A stretch of 39,917 nt of DNA from Oscillospiraceae bacterium (GTDB lineage Bacteria > Bacillota > Clostridia > Oscillospirales > Acutalibacteraceae). Both the position numbers and the translations under genes were made by a program. The notes below the pieces were generated by a model. The model worked only from the letters and a program-made list of their open reading frames with translations. It was not told the origin of the DNA and ran no database searches. Positions within the stretch are counted from its first letter, which is position 1, and each line of letters starts with the position of its first letter. Location of the stretch: the NCBI GenBank assembly GCA_031261445.1, contig JAISJQ010000065.1:1-39917 (forward strand). The letters are read 5' to 3'. Of this stretch, positions 18,983-26,814 are shown piece after piece.

Positions 18983-20379
18983 AGCGGCAGTTCCTCGCCC
19001 AGCGTGTCGTCTAGGACGGGCAAAAGGATGTCGTCCAGATTCGCGATTTCCATGCCACGGGCGGCGAAAAGAATCACGCGGTCGTGCAGTTGCACGCTGT
19101 CGTCGCCGTGCGGAATGATGACCGTGTTGCCGCGCACAATCACGGCAACGAGGACATTATCCGCGATATCCAACTTTTTCAGCGGGATATCCAGAATGCG
19201 CACGGGGTGTTCCACGTAGATTTCGATGGCCTCCAACTGGTCGTCCACAATGCGGTACAGGGCATCCACGGGGTTGCCCACGGCATTTTTCAGTCCGCGC
19301 ACGTAGCGCAAAATGTAGTTCACGGTGATTTCTTTTGGGCTGACGAGATTCTTGACACCCTTCGCGCCCAAAATGTCGATATAATTCTGCCGATTGATTT
19401 TCGCCACTGTGCGCGGCACGCCCGCCCGCTCGGCGATGAGTGCCGCCATGAGGTTCTCCTCGTCCATGCCCGTGAGCGCCGCGAAGCCGTCCATTTCGGA
19501 TAGCTGTTCCTCCATCAGCACGCTCTCGTCCGAGCCATCGCCCGCAATGATCACGGCGCGGGGCAACAGTTCCGCCAGCAGCTGGCAGCGTGCGCTGTCT
19601 TGCTCCACTACCTTGACTTTCACGCCGATTTCGTCGAGATAGTGCGCCAAATAGTACGCCACGCGTCCGCCGCCCACGAGCATCACATCGTGCATTTTGT
19701 CTTGCTTGATCCCAATTTTTCGACAAAATGCCGACACCCGCGCGTGGCGACCGAGCACATAGATTTTGTCGCCGGGCAGCAACAGAAAGTCACCTTTGGG
19801 GATGATTGCCGCGCCATCGCGGAGCACCGCGCCAATCAAAATGTCCCGCGAAATGCGCTTTGCGATGCGCCGCATACTCATGTACGCAAGGCCGCCCCCT
19901 TCCGCCACGGGGATTTCCAGCAGCTCCACGCGCCCTTTGGCGAACATCTCCACTTGCGCGGCATTGGGGTACTCGAGCATCTTCACGATTTCGCCGGCCA
20001 GTGCCTGCTCCGGGTTAATCACCATCGAGAGCCCGAAAACCTCTTTCAGGCGGTCGACCTCGTTGGCGTATTCCGGGTCACGAATGCGGGCGATGGTCTG
20101 CCGCGCACCGAGCGTTTTGCCCGTGAGGGCGCACACCATGTTCATCTCGTCCATGCTCGTGGCGGCGATGAGCAAGTCGGCCTCTTCGATGCCCGCGTTT
20201 TTGAGCACTTCGGCCGACGCGCCGTTGCCCTTCAGGCAACGCACATCCAGACGCTCCATGGTGTGACGGAGCGCGTTGGCGTTTTTGTCGATGATGGTGA
20301 CGGCGTTGCTCTCGTCGTAAGAGAGCTGTTCAGCGAGCGTGAAGCCCACCTTGCCGTCGCCGATGATGATGACGTTCAT
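18979..20379 (-). CDS. trkA: TrkA, NAD-binding regulatory subunit of potassium uptake
   Basis: Peripheral RCK protein that gates TrkH. It has two tandem RCK units, each beginning with a Rossmann loop: NVIIIGDGKVGFTLAE (start) and DVMLVGGGRVAYYLAH (near 227), each followed by a C-terminal RCK_C segment. The length is 466 residues, normal for TrkA. I use the ATG at 20379. The upstream TTG reading would begin inside the ribosome binding site itself. A small hairpin sits between the ribosome binding site and this ATG. Confidence 0.93.
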   Translation of the reverse strand: MNVIIIGDGKVGFTLAEQLSYDESNAVTIIDKNANALRHTMERLDVRCLKGNGASAEVLKNAGIEEADLLIAATSMDEMNMVCALTGKTLGARQTIARIRDPEYANEVDRLKEVFGLSMVINPEQALAGEIVKMLEYPNAAQVEMFAKGRVELLEIPVAEGGGLAYMSMRRIAKRISRDILIGAVLRDGAAIIPKGDFLLLPGDKIYVLGRHARVSAFCRKIGIKQDKMHDVMLVGGGRVAYYLAHYLDEIGVKVKVVEQDSARCQLLAELLPRAVIIAGDGSDESVLMEEQLSEMDGFAALTGMDEENLMAALIAERAGVPRTVAKINRQNYIDILGAKGVKNLVSPKEITVNYILRYVRGLKNAVGNPVDALYRIVDDQLEAIEIYVEHPVRILDIPLKKLDIADNVLVAVIVRGNTVIIPHGDDSVQLHDRVILFAARGMEIANLDDILLPVLDDTLGEELPL

Positions 20380-20383
20380 AGGC

Positions 20384-20407
20384 GCGGAAAATCCGCAATT
20401 TCCTCCC
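20384..20407 (-). promoter_or_regulatory. trkA ribosome binding site with a hairpin before the ATG
   Basis: GGGAGGA (20401-20407) lies about 22 bases before the ATG, too far for normal initiation. GCGGA (20392-20396) and TCCGC (20384-20388) form a 5-bp hairpin with a TTT loop in between. Folding it leaves an effective spacing of about nine bases. Confidence 0.5.
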
Positions 20408-20426
20408 AAACGGTCAGCTTTTGCTA

Positions 20427-20455
20427 ATCATAGCACATTTGCGCACAGAATGCAA
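20427..20455 (-). promoter_or_regulatory. trkAH promoter, TTGCAT-17-TATGAT
   Basis: Minus-strand TTGCAT at 20450-20455 and TATGAT at 20427-20432, 17-base spacer, with TGTGC before the -10. Confidence 0.7.
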
Positions 20456-20493
20456 GAAAAATCTGTTTATATTATCGCCTTCTGTGACAGCTG

Positions 20494-21102
20494 TTAACCA
20501 TTCGCAGGGGAAATCTTGCGCAAAATGGGCGTGAGCGCAAAGTAGAGCGCACAGGCCAGCGCACTGTTGATGCCGCTTTTCAGGAGATTGAACGGCAGCA
20601 CCACGGGCACGATCATGTTCTGTACGGCTTCCACGGGCACGCCCCTGAACCACGGCATCAGCAGCAGATTCATGGGGATCATCACCGCCGTCATGGCTAG
20701 ACAACCTGCCAGCAGGCACAGCGGCAACCAACCCTTCCCCGTGGACGCTTTCTCTGTCGCGAGCCGCTCGTGTTTCGCTTTCGTGCGCCGTGTGGCAAAA
20801 TCGTGCAGACCGCAGGCCACCAGCACCAGCGCACCCGTGGCGACCAGATGCATAACTAGGCCAATGGGGCCCGACAGCGCACTGACGGTCATCGCTTGCA
20901 CCACGGCCGCAATCACCAGCACCGCCAGACCCGGTACCCAGCCGAAAAAGAGCCCGGCCAGCAGGATGAACACGTCCGCCGCGTCGTACTCTATCTCTGG
21001 CGCGGCCGGCAACAGCGGGAAGTGCAACGCCACCACGGCGACCACAGACAATGCGGCGAGCACAGCCATGCTCGTGAGCTTAATGAGCGATTCTCTCTTC
21101 AT
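20494..21102 (-). CDS. ribU: Riboflavin ECF transporter substrate-binding subunit RibU
   Basis: S component that binds riboflavin in the membrane and works with a shared EcfA/EcfA'/EcfT energising module, which is not in this window. About 202 residues with six helices. The early PLLPAAPEIEYDAADV segment and the GPxxGxxxH-like GPIGLVMHL match RibU-type proteins. The assignment is strengthened by the FMN riboswitch directly upstream. I chose the ATG at 21102 because GGAGG (21108-21112) sits six bases upstream; the TTG at 21114 overlaps that site. Confidence 0.92.
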   Translation of the reverse strand: MKRESLIKLTSMAVLAALSVVAVVALHFPLLPAAPEIEYDAADVFILLAGLFFGWVPGLAVLVIAAVVQAMTVSALSGPIGLVMHLVATGALVLVACGLHDFATRRTKAKHERLATEKASTGKGWLPLCLLAGCLAMTAVMIPMNLLLMPWFRGVPVEAVQNMIVPVVLPFNLLKSGINSALACALYFALTPILRKISPANG

Positions 21103-21116
21103 TTTGTCCTCCAAAC

Positions 21117-21144
21117 AAAAAAATCCCCACGCTTACGCACGGGG
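21117..21144 (-). terminator. Riboswitch-controlled terminator before ribU
   Basis: On the minus strand CCCCGTGC and GCGTGGGG form an eight-pair stem with a GTAA loop (21125-21144), followed by ATTTTTTT. It lies between the aptamer and the ribU ribosome binding site, the expected expression platform that ends transcription when FMN is bound. Confidence 0.85.
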
Positions 21145-21158
21145 TGGAACGCATCTTT

Positions 21159-21278
21159 GCGCACACTCTCTCGTCCGGACTATACCGTCGGTTTGGGAAT
21201 TTCACCCAATCGGCCGCTTGCGCGGTTCGCAGACTATCACTGCCGGTGGGGAATCGCACCCCGCCCTGAGCTTTGCGC
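21159..21278 (-). promoter_or_regulatory. FMN riboswitch (RFN element)
   Basis: The minus strand contains the conserved blocks of the FMN aptamer in order: AGGGCGGGGTG, GATTCCCCACCGGC, a GTGATAGTCTGCGA junction, a GGGTGAAATTCCC arm, ACCGACGGTATAGTCCGGA, and a closing GCGCA/TGCGC P1 helix (21274-21278 with 21159-21163). It senses FMN and controls riboflavin uptake. Confidence 0.95.
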
Positions 21279-21282
21279 CCAT

Positions 21283-21311
21283 AGTATAGCACATTGGAAA
21301 ACAAAAAGCAA
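21283..21311 (-). promoter_or_regulatory. ribU promoter, TTGCTT-17-TATACT
   Basis: Minus-strand TTGCTT at 21306-21311 and TATACT at 21283-21288, 17-base spacer, with TGTGC before the -10. Its -35 lies inside the tail of the terminator of the gene upstream. Confidence 0.75.
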
Positions 21312-21312
21312 T

Positions 21313-21342
21313 AGCAGAAAGGTCAATTAAGACCTTTCTGCT
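21313..21342. terminator. Strong hairpin terminator after the secreted-protein gene
   Basis: AGCAGAAAGGTC (21313-21324) and GACCTTTCTGCT (21331-21342) form a perfect 12-bp stem with a six-base loop. On the minus strand it is followed by ATTGCTTTTTGTTTT, and on the plus strand by AAATTTTTCT, so it may work in both directions. Confidence 0.85.
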
Positions 21343-21364
21343 AAATTTTTCTACACGAGGGCTC

Positions 21365-22249
21365 TTAGCGAACCCAGATGAAGATCTTCGCGAGGAACAG
21401 ATCCCACACGGCAAAGCGGATGGACTCCCACGCTTGGAAGATCCACTTGGTGAAGTTGCTCATCGGCTTCACGGACGGATCGTGGTCGGGGTTGTAGGCG
21501 TGATCGGTGCGATCGTCCACAATCTCGCCGTTCTCGTTGGTGATGGGCTCGAGGGGCGTTTGGGCATTGGGGTTGTCGTTGAGTGCGCCGTAGGCATAGT
21601 ACAGATCGGAATACGCTTTATCCACATCGGCTTGCGTTGCGGTGGCGTTGGCATAGACGGCCAGACCCTTGGCATAAGCCTTCGCGAATGTGTTCCAGAA
21701 GGATTCCACATAGCCCAAAGAGCTCTTCGCGGCGGAATAGCGATTGAGGGTATAGAGATCCTCACGGTTGGTGGCGGCATCGGGTGTGCGGAACTGGATG
21801 GGATCGCCCTCGCTCACCCAGATCACTTCGCTCGTGGCAGAACCAGTGGCGGGATCGAGCTTATAGGTGGACGCTTCGACCGTGATGTAGTAGTCGGTGC
21901 TGTTCTTGATGATGATCAGCAACTCTTTGCCGTGCGTGGCTTGGAGCTCGCCGTTCACGTACCAGTTGTACTGCAGGGGCTTGATGTTCTTTAGCGCGGC
22001 CAGTTCTTCATCGTCCCAAAACGGCGTAGCTACGATGCGAACGTCGCGACTGAAGCCGCCGATGCTCACATCGTCTGTGATGTCGCCCGTCTCAAGGCTG
22101 TGTGGGGCTTTGAGTTCGAGTGCCACGCTTTCAAGCACGGGCAGGTTGGCGGTGGGCAGAGCGGCGAAGGCCGAGAAACCCACACCAGCGGCGGAGAGGA
22201 TGATGACTGCGGCGAGGATGACGCTCAGCAGTCGAGATGATTTTTTCAC
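21365..22249 (-). CDS. Secreted protein with signal peptide and FIVAR-like helical module
   Basis: 294 residues. The N-terminus is a classical signal peptide (KKSSR, then about 20 hydrophobic residues, ending AFAA near 30). A beta-rich Ig-like region (about 35-150) with YNWYVNG follows, then a helical segment KAYSDLYYAYGALND (about 215-230) of the FIVAR type found in exported proteins, an acidic linker, and a C-terminal aromatic amphipathic helix. No sortase motif is seen. The GTG start has AGGAGGTAATC upstream. The function is unknown; cell-envelope association is inferred. A protein of similar layout is encoded at 24933. Confidence 0.75.
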   Translation of the reverse strand: MKKSSRLLSVILAAVIILSAAGVGFSAFAALPTANLPVLESVALELKAPHSLETGDITDDVSIGGFSRDVRIVATPFWDDEELAALKNIKPLQYNWYVNGELQATHGKELLIIIKNSTDYYITVEASTYKLDPATGSATSEVIWVSEGDPIQFRTPDAATNREDLYTLNRYSAAKSSLGYVESFWNTFAKAYAKGLAVYANATATQADVDKAYSDLYYAYGALNDNPNAQTPLEPITNENGEIVDDRTDHAYNPDHDPSVKPMSNFTKWIFQAWESIRFAVWDLFLAKIFIWVR

Positions 22250-22293
22250 TGGGATTACCTCCTAGAGTTTATTAGCGGTTTTACCTTAAGTGT

Positions 22294-22322
22294 ATTGTAT
22301 CAAATGTACGCCGAAATTGCAA
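22294..22322 (-). promoter_or_regulatory. Promoter of the secreted-protein gene, TTGCAA-17-TACAAT
   Basis: Minus-strand TTGCAA at 22317-22322 and TACAAT at 22294-22299, 17-base spacer. Confidence 0.65.
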
Positions 22323-22395
22323 GCCCTTTTGCCGAAATTTCAAAAAAAACTTTTGCACCTTCGGTGATTCTGCCCAAAAGTGCCCGTTATTTTTC

Positions 22396-22974
22396 TCAAT
22401 TAGCAAGAATCTCGCCCAGCGTGCCGGGTTTGAGTGCCGCCGCGTTGGACTCATCGGTGTCCACGTGCATGGCCAGCGCGAAATTTGGGTGCACGCGCAC
22501 GACCACATCGCCATAGATGAGCGCACGTCCATCGCTTTCGGCGGCGACCTGGACGACTTGTTTGTCGCGCAGTCCATATTTTTCCGCGTCGTCGGGTGTC
22601 ATGTGAATGTGCCGCTTGGCCACGATGACCCCTTCGGTCAGCGCCACGCTGCCCGCCGGGCCCACCAGTGTGCAGCCGGGACTGCCGGCTGTGTCGCCGC
22701 TCTCGCGCACGGGCGCACTCAGGCCGATGGCGCGTGCGTCACTGGCCGAAAGCTCCACTTGGCTGGCCGGGCGTTCAGGGCCCAAAATGCTCACGGCGGG
22801 GAATTCGCCCTTGCTGCCCACCACGCGCACGCGCTCTGCGCAGGCAAACTGGCCGGGCTGGGAGAGGTCTTTCTTGTTGGTTAAGGTAGAACCCTCTCCA
22901 AACAGAATGTCCAAATCCGCACGGCTGACGTGCACGTGGCGGGCGGAGGTTTCGATGAGAACTGGTTTAGACAT
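22396..22974 (-). CDS. pduL: Phosphate propanoyltransferase / phosphotransacylase PduL
   Basis: Converts acyl-CoA and phosphate to acyl phosphate and CoA, using zinc-bound active-site histidines. 192 residues. Two related barrels are visible, with RHVHVS (H13, H15), KRHIHM (H122, H124) and VHPNFALAMHVDTDESNAA (H162, H170), the family's diagnostic blocks. There is no N-terminal encapsulation peptide: the protein begins almost directly at the first motif, and no microcompartment shell genes are near. A housekeeping role in acetyl phosphate or acetate formation is therefore more likely than propanediol use. The ATG has AAAGGA upstream. Confidence 0.93.
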   Translation of the reverse strand: MSKPVLIETSARHVHVSRADLDILFGEGSTLTNKKDLSQPGQFACAERVRVVGSKGEFPAVSILGPERPASQVELSASDARAIGLSAPVRESGDTAGSPGCTLVGPAGSVALTEGVIVAKRHIHMTPDDAEKYGLRDKQVVQVAAESDGRALIYGDVVVRVHPNFALAMHVDTDESNAAALKPGTLGEILAN

Positions 22975-23025
22975 GGGAAATCCTTTCTTTGTGCAGACGT
23001 TGATGGACTGGGTAACGGTGGATGA

Positions 23026-23165
23026 ATTTCATCTGTAGGGGCTTTTCTGTGCTCGCCCGCTGATTCTCAGAAACATTGCGTTTCATCCAGTGGGCGATTG
23101 CAAATCGCCCCTACAAGGCGCAATTTGTCTAACCACGGGCGGCAGATTGCCGCCCCTACACGTGA
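23026..23165. repeat. Three GTAGGGGC/GCCCCTAC units
   Basis: A forward unit at about 23034-23060, and inverted units ending in CGCCCCTAC at about 23091-23115 and 23138-23160, fill the gap between pduL and the DUF1015 gene. No promoter for pduL was recognised, so it may be read from the DUF1015 promoter. Confidence 0.65.
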
Positions 23166-23176
23166 ATAGCGTTAAC

Positions 23177-24418
23177 CTAAAACGTATGGATGAACAGGCC
23201 GCTCAGGAGTTTGGGCTCGAACCACGTGGATTTGGGCGGCATAATCTCGCCCGCGTCGGCGATGGCCATGAGTTCGCCCACCGAGGTGGGGTACAGCGCG
23301 AAGGCCAGCTGCATGTCGCTCGTGGCGCGGCGTTCCAGTTCCCGCAGGCCACGGATGCCGCCGACAAAGTCGATGCGCGTGTCCGTGCGCGGGTCGGTGA
23401 TGCCTAGAATGGGCGCGATGACGTTCTCCTGCAGGAGCGAGACGTCCAGACTGCCCACGGGGTCGCTGGGGTCGTATGTCCCGTCTTTGGCTCGCAGGTG
23501 ATACCACTGCGCACCCAGCGCCATGCCAAAACAATGCGGACTGCGCGGGCGTACCCGCTCGCCCTCCTCGGCCTTTTCAATCTCGAACTTCTTCTCCAGC
23601 TTGGCGATGAATGCGGGGATGCTCAGGCCGTTCAGGTCGCGGATGACGCGGTTGTAGTCCATGAGCTTCAGCTCGTCCGCCGCAAAGAGCACGGCCAGAT
23701 AGTAGTTGAACTCTTCGTCGCCAGTCCACGCGTCACCCAGTGCGGCGCGGCGCTCTTGCGCCACGCGCACGGCAGAGGCGTGGCGGTGGTGACCGTCGGC
23801 GATGTAGAGCGCGGGGCAGTCCGCCATCTCTTCCTGAATTTCGGCAATGCGTGCCGCATCGTCCACCACCCACACGGTTTGGTGCACGCCCTCGGCGCTC
23901 TTGAAGTTATAAACAGGGTCGTGGTGCAAGATCCAGTTGTTCATGATTTCCGTCAGCCCCACCTGCTTGCGGTAGGTCAGGAAGATGGGCCCCGTGTGCG
24001 CGCTGAGGGTGTCCACGTGGCGGATGCGGTCGGCCTCTTTGTCCGCGCGGGTCATCTCGTGTTTTTTCACGCGCCCCTCCAGTGAGTCGCGTGCCGCGAC
24101 TGTGCCCACCAGTCCCAACTGTGCGCGTCCGTCCATAATTTGGCGATAGAGATAGAAGCAGGGTTTCTTTTCCTCTATATAAGTATCGGCGCGGCGTGCG
24201 TCCAAAAGTTCCCGCGCTTTGGCGTAAACTTCGTCAGCGTGGGCATCGTGCCCGGGCTCAAACGCGGTTTCCGCGCGGTCGATGCGCATAAAGGAACGCG
24301 GCTTGTCCGCAATGTAGCCCCGCGCCTCTTCGGTGTTCATCACGTCATAAGGCAGGGCGGCCACCTCTGCGGCGAATTGTGTTTGGGGACGCAGCGCACG
24401 AAACGGGCGAAAATCCAT
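23177..24418 (-). CDS. DUF1015 family protein
   Basis: 413 residues, the normal length of the family. The N-terminal FRPFRALRP and VAALPYDVMNTEEARG, the central GPIFLTYR, and YIADGHHRHASA (near 205-216) are family hallmarks. Members are widespread in Clostridia and often sit beside serine-biosynthesis genes, which suggests a link to serine metabolism. No such genes are adjacent here, so no specific reaction is claimed. The ATG has AAGGAG upstream. Confidence 0.9.
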   Translation of the reverse strand: MDFRPFRALRPQTQFAAEVAALPYDVMNTEEARGYIADKPRSFMRIDRAETAFEPGHDAHADEVYAKARELLDARRADTYIEEKKPCFYLYRQIMDGRAQLGLVGTVAARDSLEGRVKKHEMTRADKEADRIRHVDTLSAHTGPIFLTYRKQVGLTEIMNNWILHHDPVYNFKSAEGVHQTVWVVDDAARIAEIQEEMADCPALYIADGHHRHASAVRVAQERRAALGDAWTGDEEFNYYLAVLFAADELKLMDYNRVIRDLNGLSIPAFIAKLEKKFEIEKAEEGERVRPRSPHCFGMALGAQWYHLRAKDGTYDPSDPVGSLDVSLLQENVIAPILGITDPRTDTRIDFVGGIRGLRELERRATSDMQLAFALYPTSVGELMAIADAGEIMPPKSTWFEPKLLSGLFIHTF

Positions 24419-24465
24419 AAAATCTCCTTTTTCCTCATGCTGGAACTCTGTTCTCCAGCCCTAAT

Positions 24466-24494
24466 ATTTTACACGATTAGACGGCAAAAGTCAA
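24466..24494 (-). promoter_or_regulatory. Promoter of the DUF1015 gene, TTGACT-17-TAAAAT
   Basis: Minus-strand TTGACT at 24489-24494 and TAAAAT at 24466-24471, 17-base spacer. Confidence 0.7.
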
Positions 24495-24825
24495 CTAGAT
24501 TTTAGAGGCTAGAGACTAGAGGCTAGATTTCTGGGGTGCAGAATCCTGTAGGGGCGGGGAGGCGTGAGGCATGAGGATACAGGCGTGGGGGTTGTAGGGG
24601 CGGCCTGTAGGGGCGGATATCATCCGCCCGCTGAGCCAGCGGGAATCAGCGGGCGTGCGCCCCTACCCGCCTCTGTAGGGGACGCCGCCCTCGGCGTCCC
24701 GCTGTTTCTCACAAACAAAGCGGGCGGATGATATCCGCCCCTACAGTGAGGCATGAGGAACGAGGTGTGAGGGATGCGGACAATTGTTCATTGTTCTTTG
24801 TTCATTGTTCATTGCTCTAGCCCTA
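24495..24825. repeat. Densest repeat cluster in the window
   Basis: The 514-base gap between divergent genes holds a TCTAGA-rich string (24495-24530), forward GTAGGGGCG units (about 24549, 24594, 24608, 24677) with different arms (GGATATCATCC, ACGCCGCCCTCGGCGT), inverted units ending in GCCCCTAC (about 24641-24665 and 24720-24745), GAGGCATGAGG strings, and an inverted TTGTTCATTGTTC string (24782-24815). Apart from the two promoters no gene is supported. Confidence 0.75.
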
Positions 24826-24840
24826 TTTTCCAAAAAAGAC

Positions 24841-24869
24841 TTGCTTTTTTCGTGCGCATGTGCTAAACT
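24841..24869 (+). promoter_or_regulatory. Promoter of the second secreted-protein gene, TTGCTT-17-TAAACT
   Basis: TTGCTT (24841-24846) and TAAACT (24864-24869), 17-base spacer, TGTGC before the -10. Confidence 0.7.
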
Positions 24870-24932
24870 AAGCGTGGATTCTCAGGCGCAGGGGCGGGTC
24901 TCCGCCGCTGCCCCAAACATTAGGAGGTTTTC

Positions 24933-25652
24933 ATGAAGAACACAAAACGCATTTTGGCACTGCTGATGGTTGTGCTCACTGTGCTGGGCGGCGTGGGCAT
25001 CGTTGGTGCTGTGGCCGCGCCGGGCGGGGTTGCCAATTTTCTGGTGGTCGAGCCCATTGCCGCCCCCGCGCCCCCAGAGGGATTCACCACACCGGGCTAC
25101 TTCTACGCAACGGTGAAGGGTGTCTTCCCCGGCAACGTTGTCACCTGGTCTGTCACCACCGAAAGCGGCACGATCATTCCCGTCAACGACGATTTCCAAC
25201 CCGGCTTTGCCTCTGCGGCGGGCTATACCATCACCACCTCCATCCCGTCGGGTACATACCGCTTGCGCGTGGACGTAGTTGCGGGGAGCAATCCCAATGG
25301 CTATTTTCCCGTTCCCGATCACTTTGTTTCCGCAGCCTTCGTCGTCCCTGACCGCACAGAGCTACAAAACGCCCTCAACGGCGACAAAACCGTGCCGCTG
25401 GACGTGATTTGGGACAGCAAGAAACTGAAAGTCTACCAAAAAGCCAAAAAGACGGCCATCGCCGCATTTGAAGCGCTGTATGCGACGCAAGAACAGCTCG
25501 ACGAGCAGACCGCACTTTACACAGCTGCCTTGGATGACTTGACGCTCAAAGAAGGCTGGCTGTCCGAATTCCTGTGGCACTTGTTCAACATGATCACCAC
25601 GCTCTTCGGCATCGTGCCCTTCGCCGACCAACCGCAATACAAACTATCGTAA
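24933..25652 (+). CDS. Second secreted protein with signal peptide and FIVAR-like module
   Basis: 239 residues: a signal peptide (KNTKR, hydrophobic core, GAVAAPGG near 29), a beta-rich region of about 110 residues, then a helical segment AFEALYATQEQLDEQTALYT (about 174-193) of FIVAR type and a hydrophobic C-terminal helix (about 208-230). The order of parts is the same as in the protein at 21365-22249, although I see no long identical stretch. The ATG has AGGAGG upstream. Function unknown, probably extracellular or envelope-attached. Confidence 0.75.
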   Translation: MKNTKRILALLMVVLTVLGGVGIVGAVAAPGGVANFLVVEPIAAPAPPEGFTTPGYFYATVKGVFPGNVVTWSVTTESGTIIPVNDDFQPGFASAAGYTITTSIPSGTYRLRVDVVAGSNPNGYFPVPDHFVSAAFVVPDRTELQNALNGDKTVPLDVIWDSKKLKVYQKAKKTAIAAFEALYATQEQLDEQTALYTAALDDLTLKEGWLSEFLWHLFNMITTLFGIVPFADQPQYKLS

Positions 25653-25682
25653 TGAACAATTGACAATGAACAATGAACAATT
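25648..25682. repeat. AACAATTGACAATGAACAATG string
   Basis: The near-repeat begins right at the stop codon of the secreted-protein gene and runs into the terminator hairpin. Confidence 0.55.
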
Positions 25683-25720
25683 CCGCCGCCTGATTTCAAT
25701 CAGGCGGCGGTTCTGTTTAT
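25683..25720 (+). terminator. Hairpin terminator between convergent genes
   Basis: CCGCCGCCTGAT (25683-25694) and ATCAGGCGGCGG (25699-25710) form a perfect 12-bp stem with a four-base loop, followed on the plus strand by TTCTGTTTATT. The minus-strand gene ends just right of it, so the stem may serve both genes. Confidence 0.75.
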
Positions 25721-26442
25721 TATGGATTTTGTGGCGTTTGCGGCGGTTCGGTGTTGCTGTAGGGGATGGGTGGTGCAACGAAAGGTGGGGGCATGTCGAG
25801 CGGGGCAGGTGCTGGGGCGGCGTCTGGCTGTTGCAGGGACTGGAGCGTCGGCGCATCTGGTGCGGGGTTGGCCGGATACTGCGGCGCGGCATTGTCGGCA
25901 GGGTAGGGCTGGGCAGGCGGCTGACCGTAGGGCGCAAAGGGCACGAACGGCACTTCGGCCACCACGGGCAGATTGTCCGGCAAGCTGCCCAGTTTTCCGG
26001 CCGCCAGTGCGCCCTTGAAGAGCGACCAAAGCACCAAGAAATGGAACAGTGCCTCAATGAAGAACGAGCCCTCAAATGCACCGTCTCGCAAGGTCAGAAC
26101 CAAGAGGTAGACCATCACCAAGCTGTCGATCGAAAAGAGCACCAGCGCCGCGATGAGTGCGCCGGGTTTGATTTTGGAGAGTACCCACAAGAGTAGGTAG
26201 ATGGCCAGATAGACCACGCACAGCGCAATGCCCACCGTGGTGGGGTACAGCGCGTCCACGCCATCGCCCAAAACGTAGAACACATCGGGCAATGTGGCCG
26301 AAAACAAGAAGCTCATGTCCGCTTGCGCAATGAGCATCACCACGTTCACGGCGGAGAAGACGATCATCATCAACAAGTTGCTGCGACCGTTTTTCAGTTG
26401 CCTTTCATAAAAAGCTAGGTCTCTTCGCGGGGTGTTTTTCAT
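25720..26442 (-). CDS. Four-helix membrane protein with a proline/alanine-rich tail
   Basis: 240 residues. Four predicted helices (about 22-42, 65-85, 91-111 and 121-143) occupy the first 145 residues. The rest is a low-complexity tail rich in Pro, Ala and Gln, probably cytoplasmic and disordered. The ATG at 26442 is chosen because AGGGAG lies eight bases upstream and a promoter sits just beyond; the frame stays open for about 200 codons more but that stretch is repeat sequence. No family recognised. Confidence 0.75.
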   Translation of the reverse strand: MKNTPRRDLAFYERQLKNGRSNLLMMIVFSAVNVVMLIAQADMSFLFSATLPDVFYVLGDGVDALYPTTVGIALCVVYLAIYLLLWVLSKIKPGALIAALVLFSIDSLVMVYLLVLTLRDGAFEGSFFIEALFHFLVLWSLFKGALAAGKLGSLPDNLPVVAEVPFVPFAPYGQPPAQPYPADNAAPQYPANPAPDAPTLQSLQQPDAAPAPAPLDMPPPFVAPPIPYSNTEPPQTPQNP

Positions 26443-26485
26443 CAGAAGTCTCCCTTGTTCAGTAGGATGGGGTTGTGCTATGCAT

Positions 26486-26514
26486 ATTTTATCAGATTTT
26501 GCGCACAAAAGCAA
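26486..26514 (-). promoter_or_regulatory. Promoter of the four-helix membrane protein, TTGCTT-17-TAAAAT
   Basis: Minus-strand TTGCTT at 26509-26514 and TAAAAT at 26486-26491, 17-base spacer. Confidence 0.7.
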
Positions 26515-26516
26515 AT

Positions 26517-26752
26517 CGCAAAACAGAGGACAGAAAACAGAAGGCAGAGGGCAGATTTGCGCCCGAAAATCTGTCTTCTCTTCTCTGACCTCTGCCTTCT
26601 CAACAGCGGACGCGCGATGCGCGCCCCTACGGGTTGTTCGTTGCATTACGAAAAACCATTTCGTGTAGGCGGTGATTCTTACAAACATAGCGGGCGGCAG
26701 GTTGCCGCCCCTACCAATTGTCCATTGTTCTTTGTTCATTGTTAATTGCAAA
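26517..26752. repeat. CAGAGGACAGA strings, two GCCCCTAC units and a TTGTTCATTG string
   Basis: A CAGAGGACAG/CAGAGGGCAG string and its inverted copy (26523-26602), inverted units ending in GCGCCCCTAC (about 26604-26630) and GCCGCCCCTAC (about 26690-26714), and an inverted TTGTTCATTGTTAATTG string (26717-26749) fill the gap between divergent promoters. Confidence 0.7.
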
Positions 26753-26758
26753 GCCCGC

Positions 26759-26787
26759 TTGCGTTTTGGCGCGTGTCGTGGTACAAT
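26759..26787 (+). promoter_or_regulatory. Promoter of the ybaB-recR operon, TTGCGT-17-TACAAT
   Basis: TTGCGT (26759-26764) and TACAAT (26782-26787), 17-base spacer, TCGTGG before the -10. Confidence 0.7.
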
Positions 26788-26814
26788 ATACGCAAAAAGA
26801 TGAGGAGTACCCCC

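Noticed and set aside
20380-20409. Upstream TTG start for trkA
   Set aside because: The codon lies within the ribosome binding site and would add ten residues before the conserved Rossmann start.
24547-24745. CRISPR array in the repeat-rich gaps
   Set aside because: Units are palindromic, of different length, in both orientations and irregularly spaced; no cas genes.
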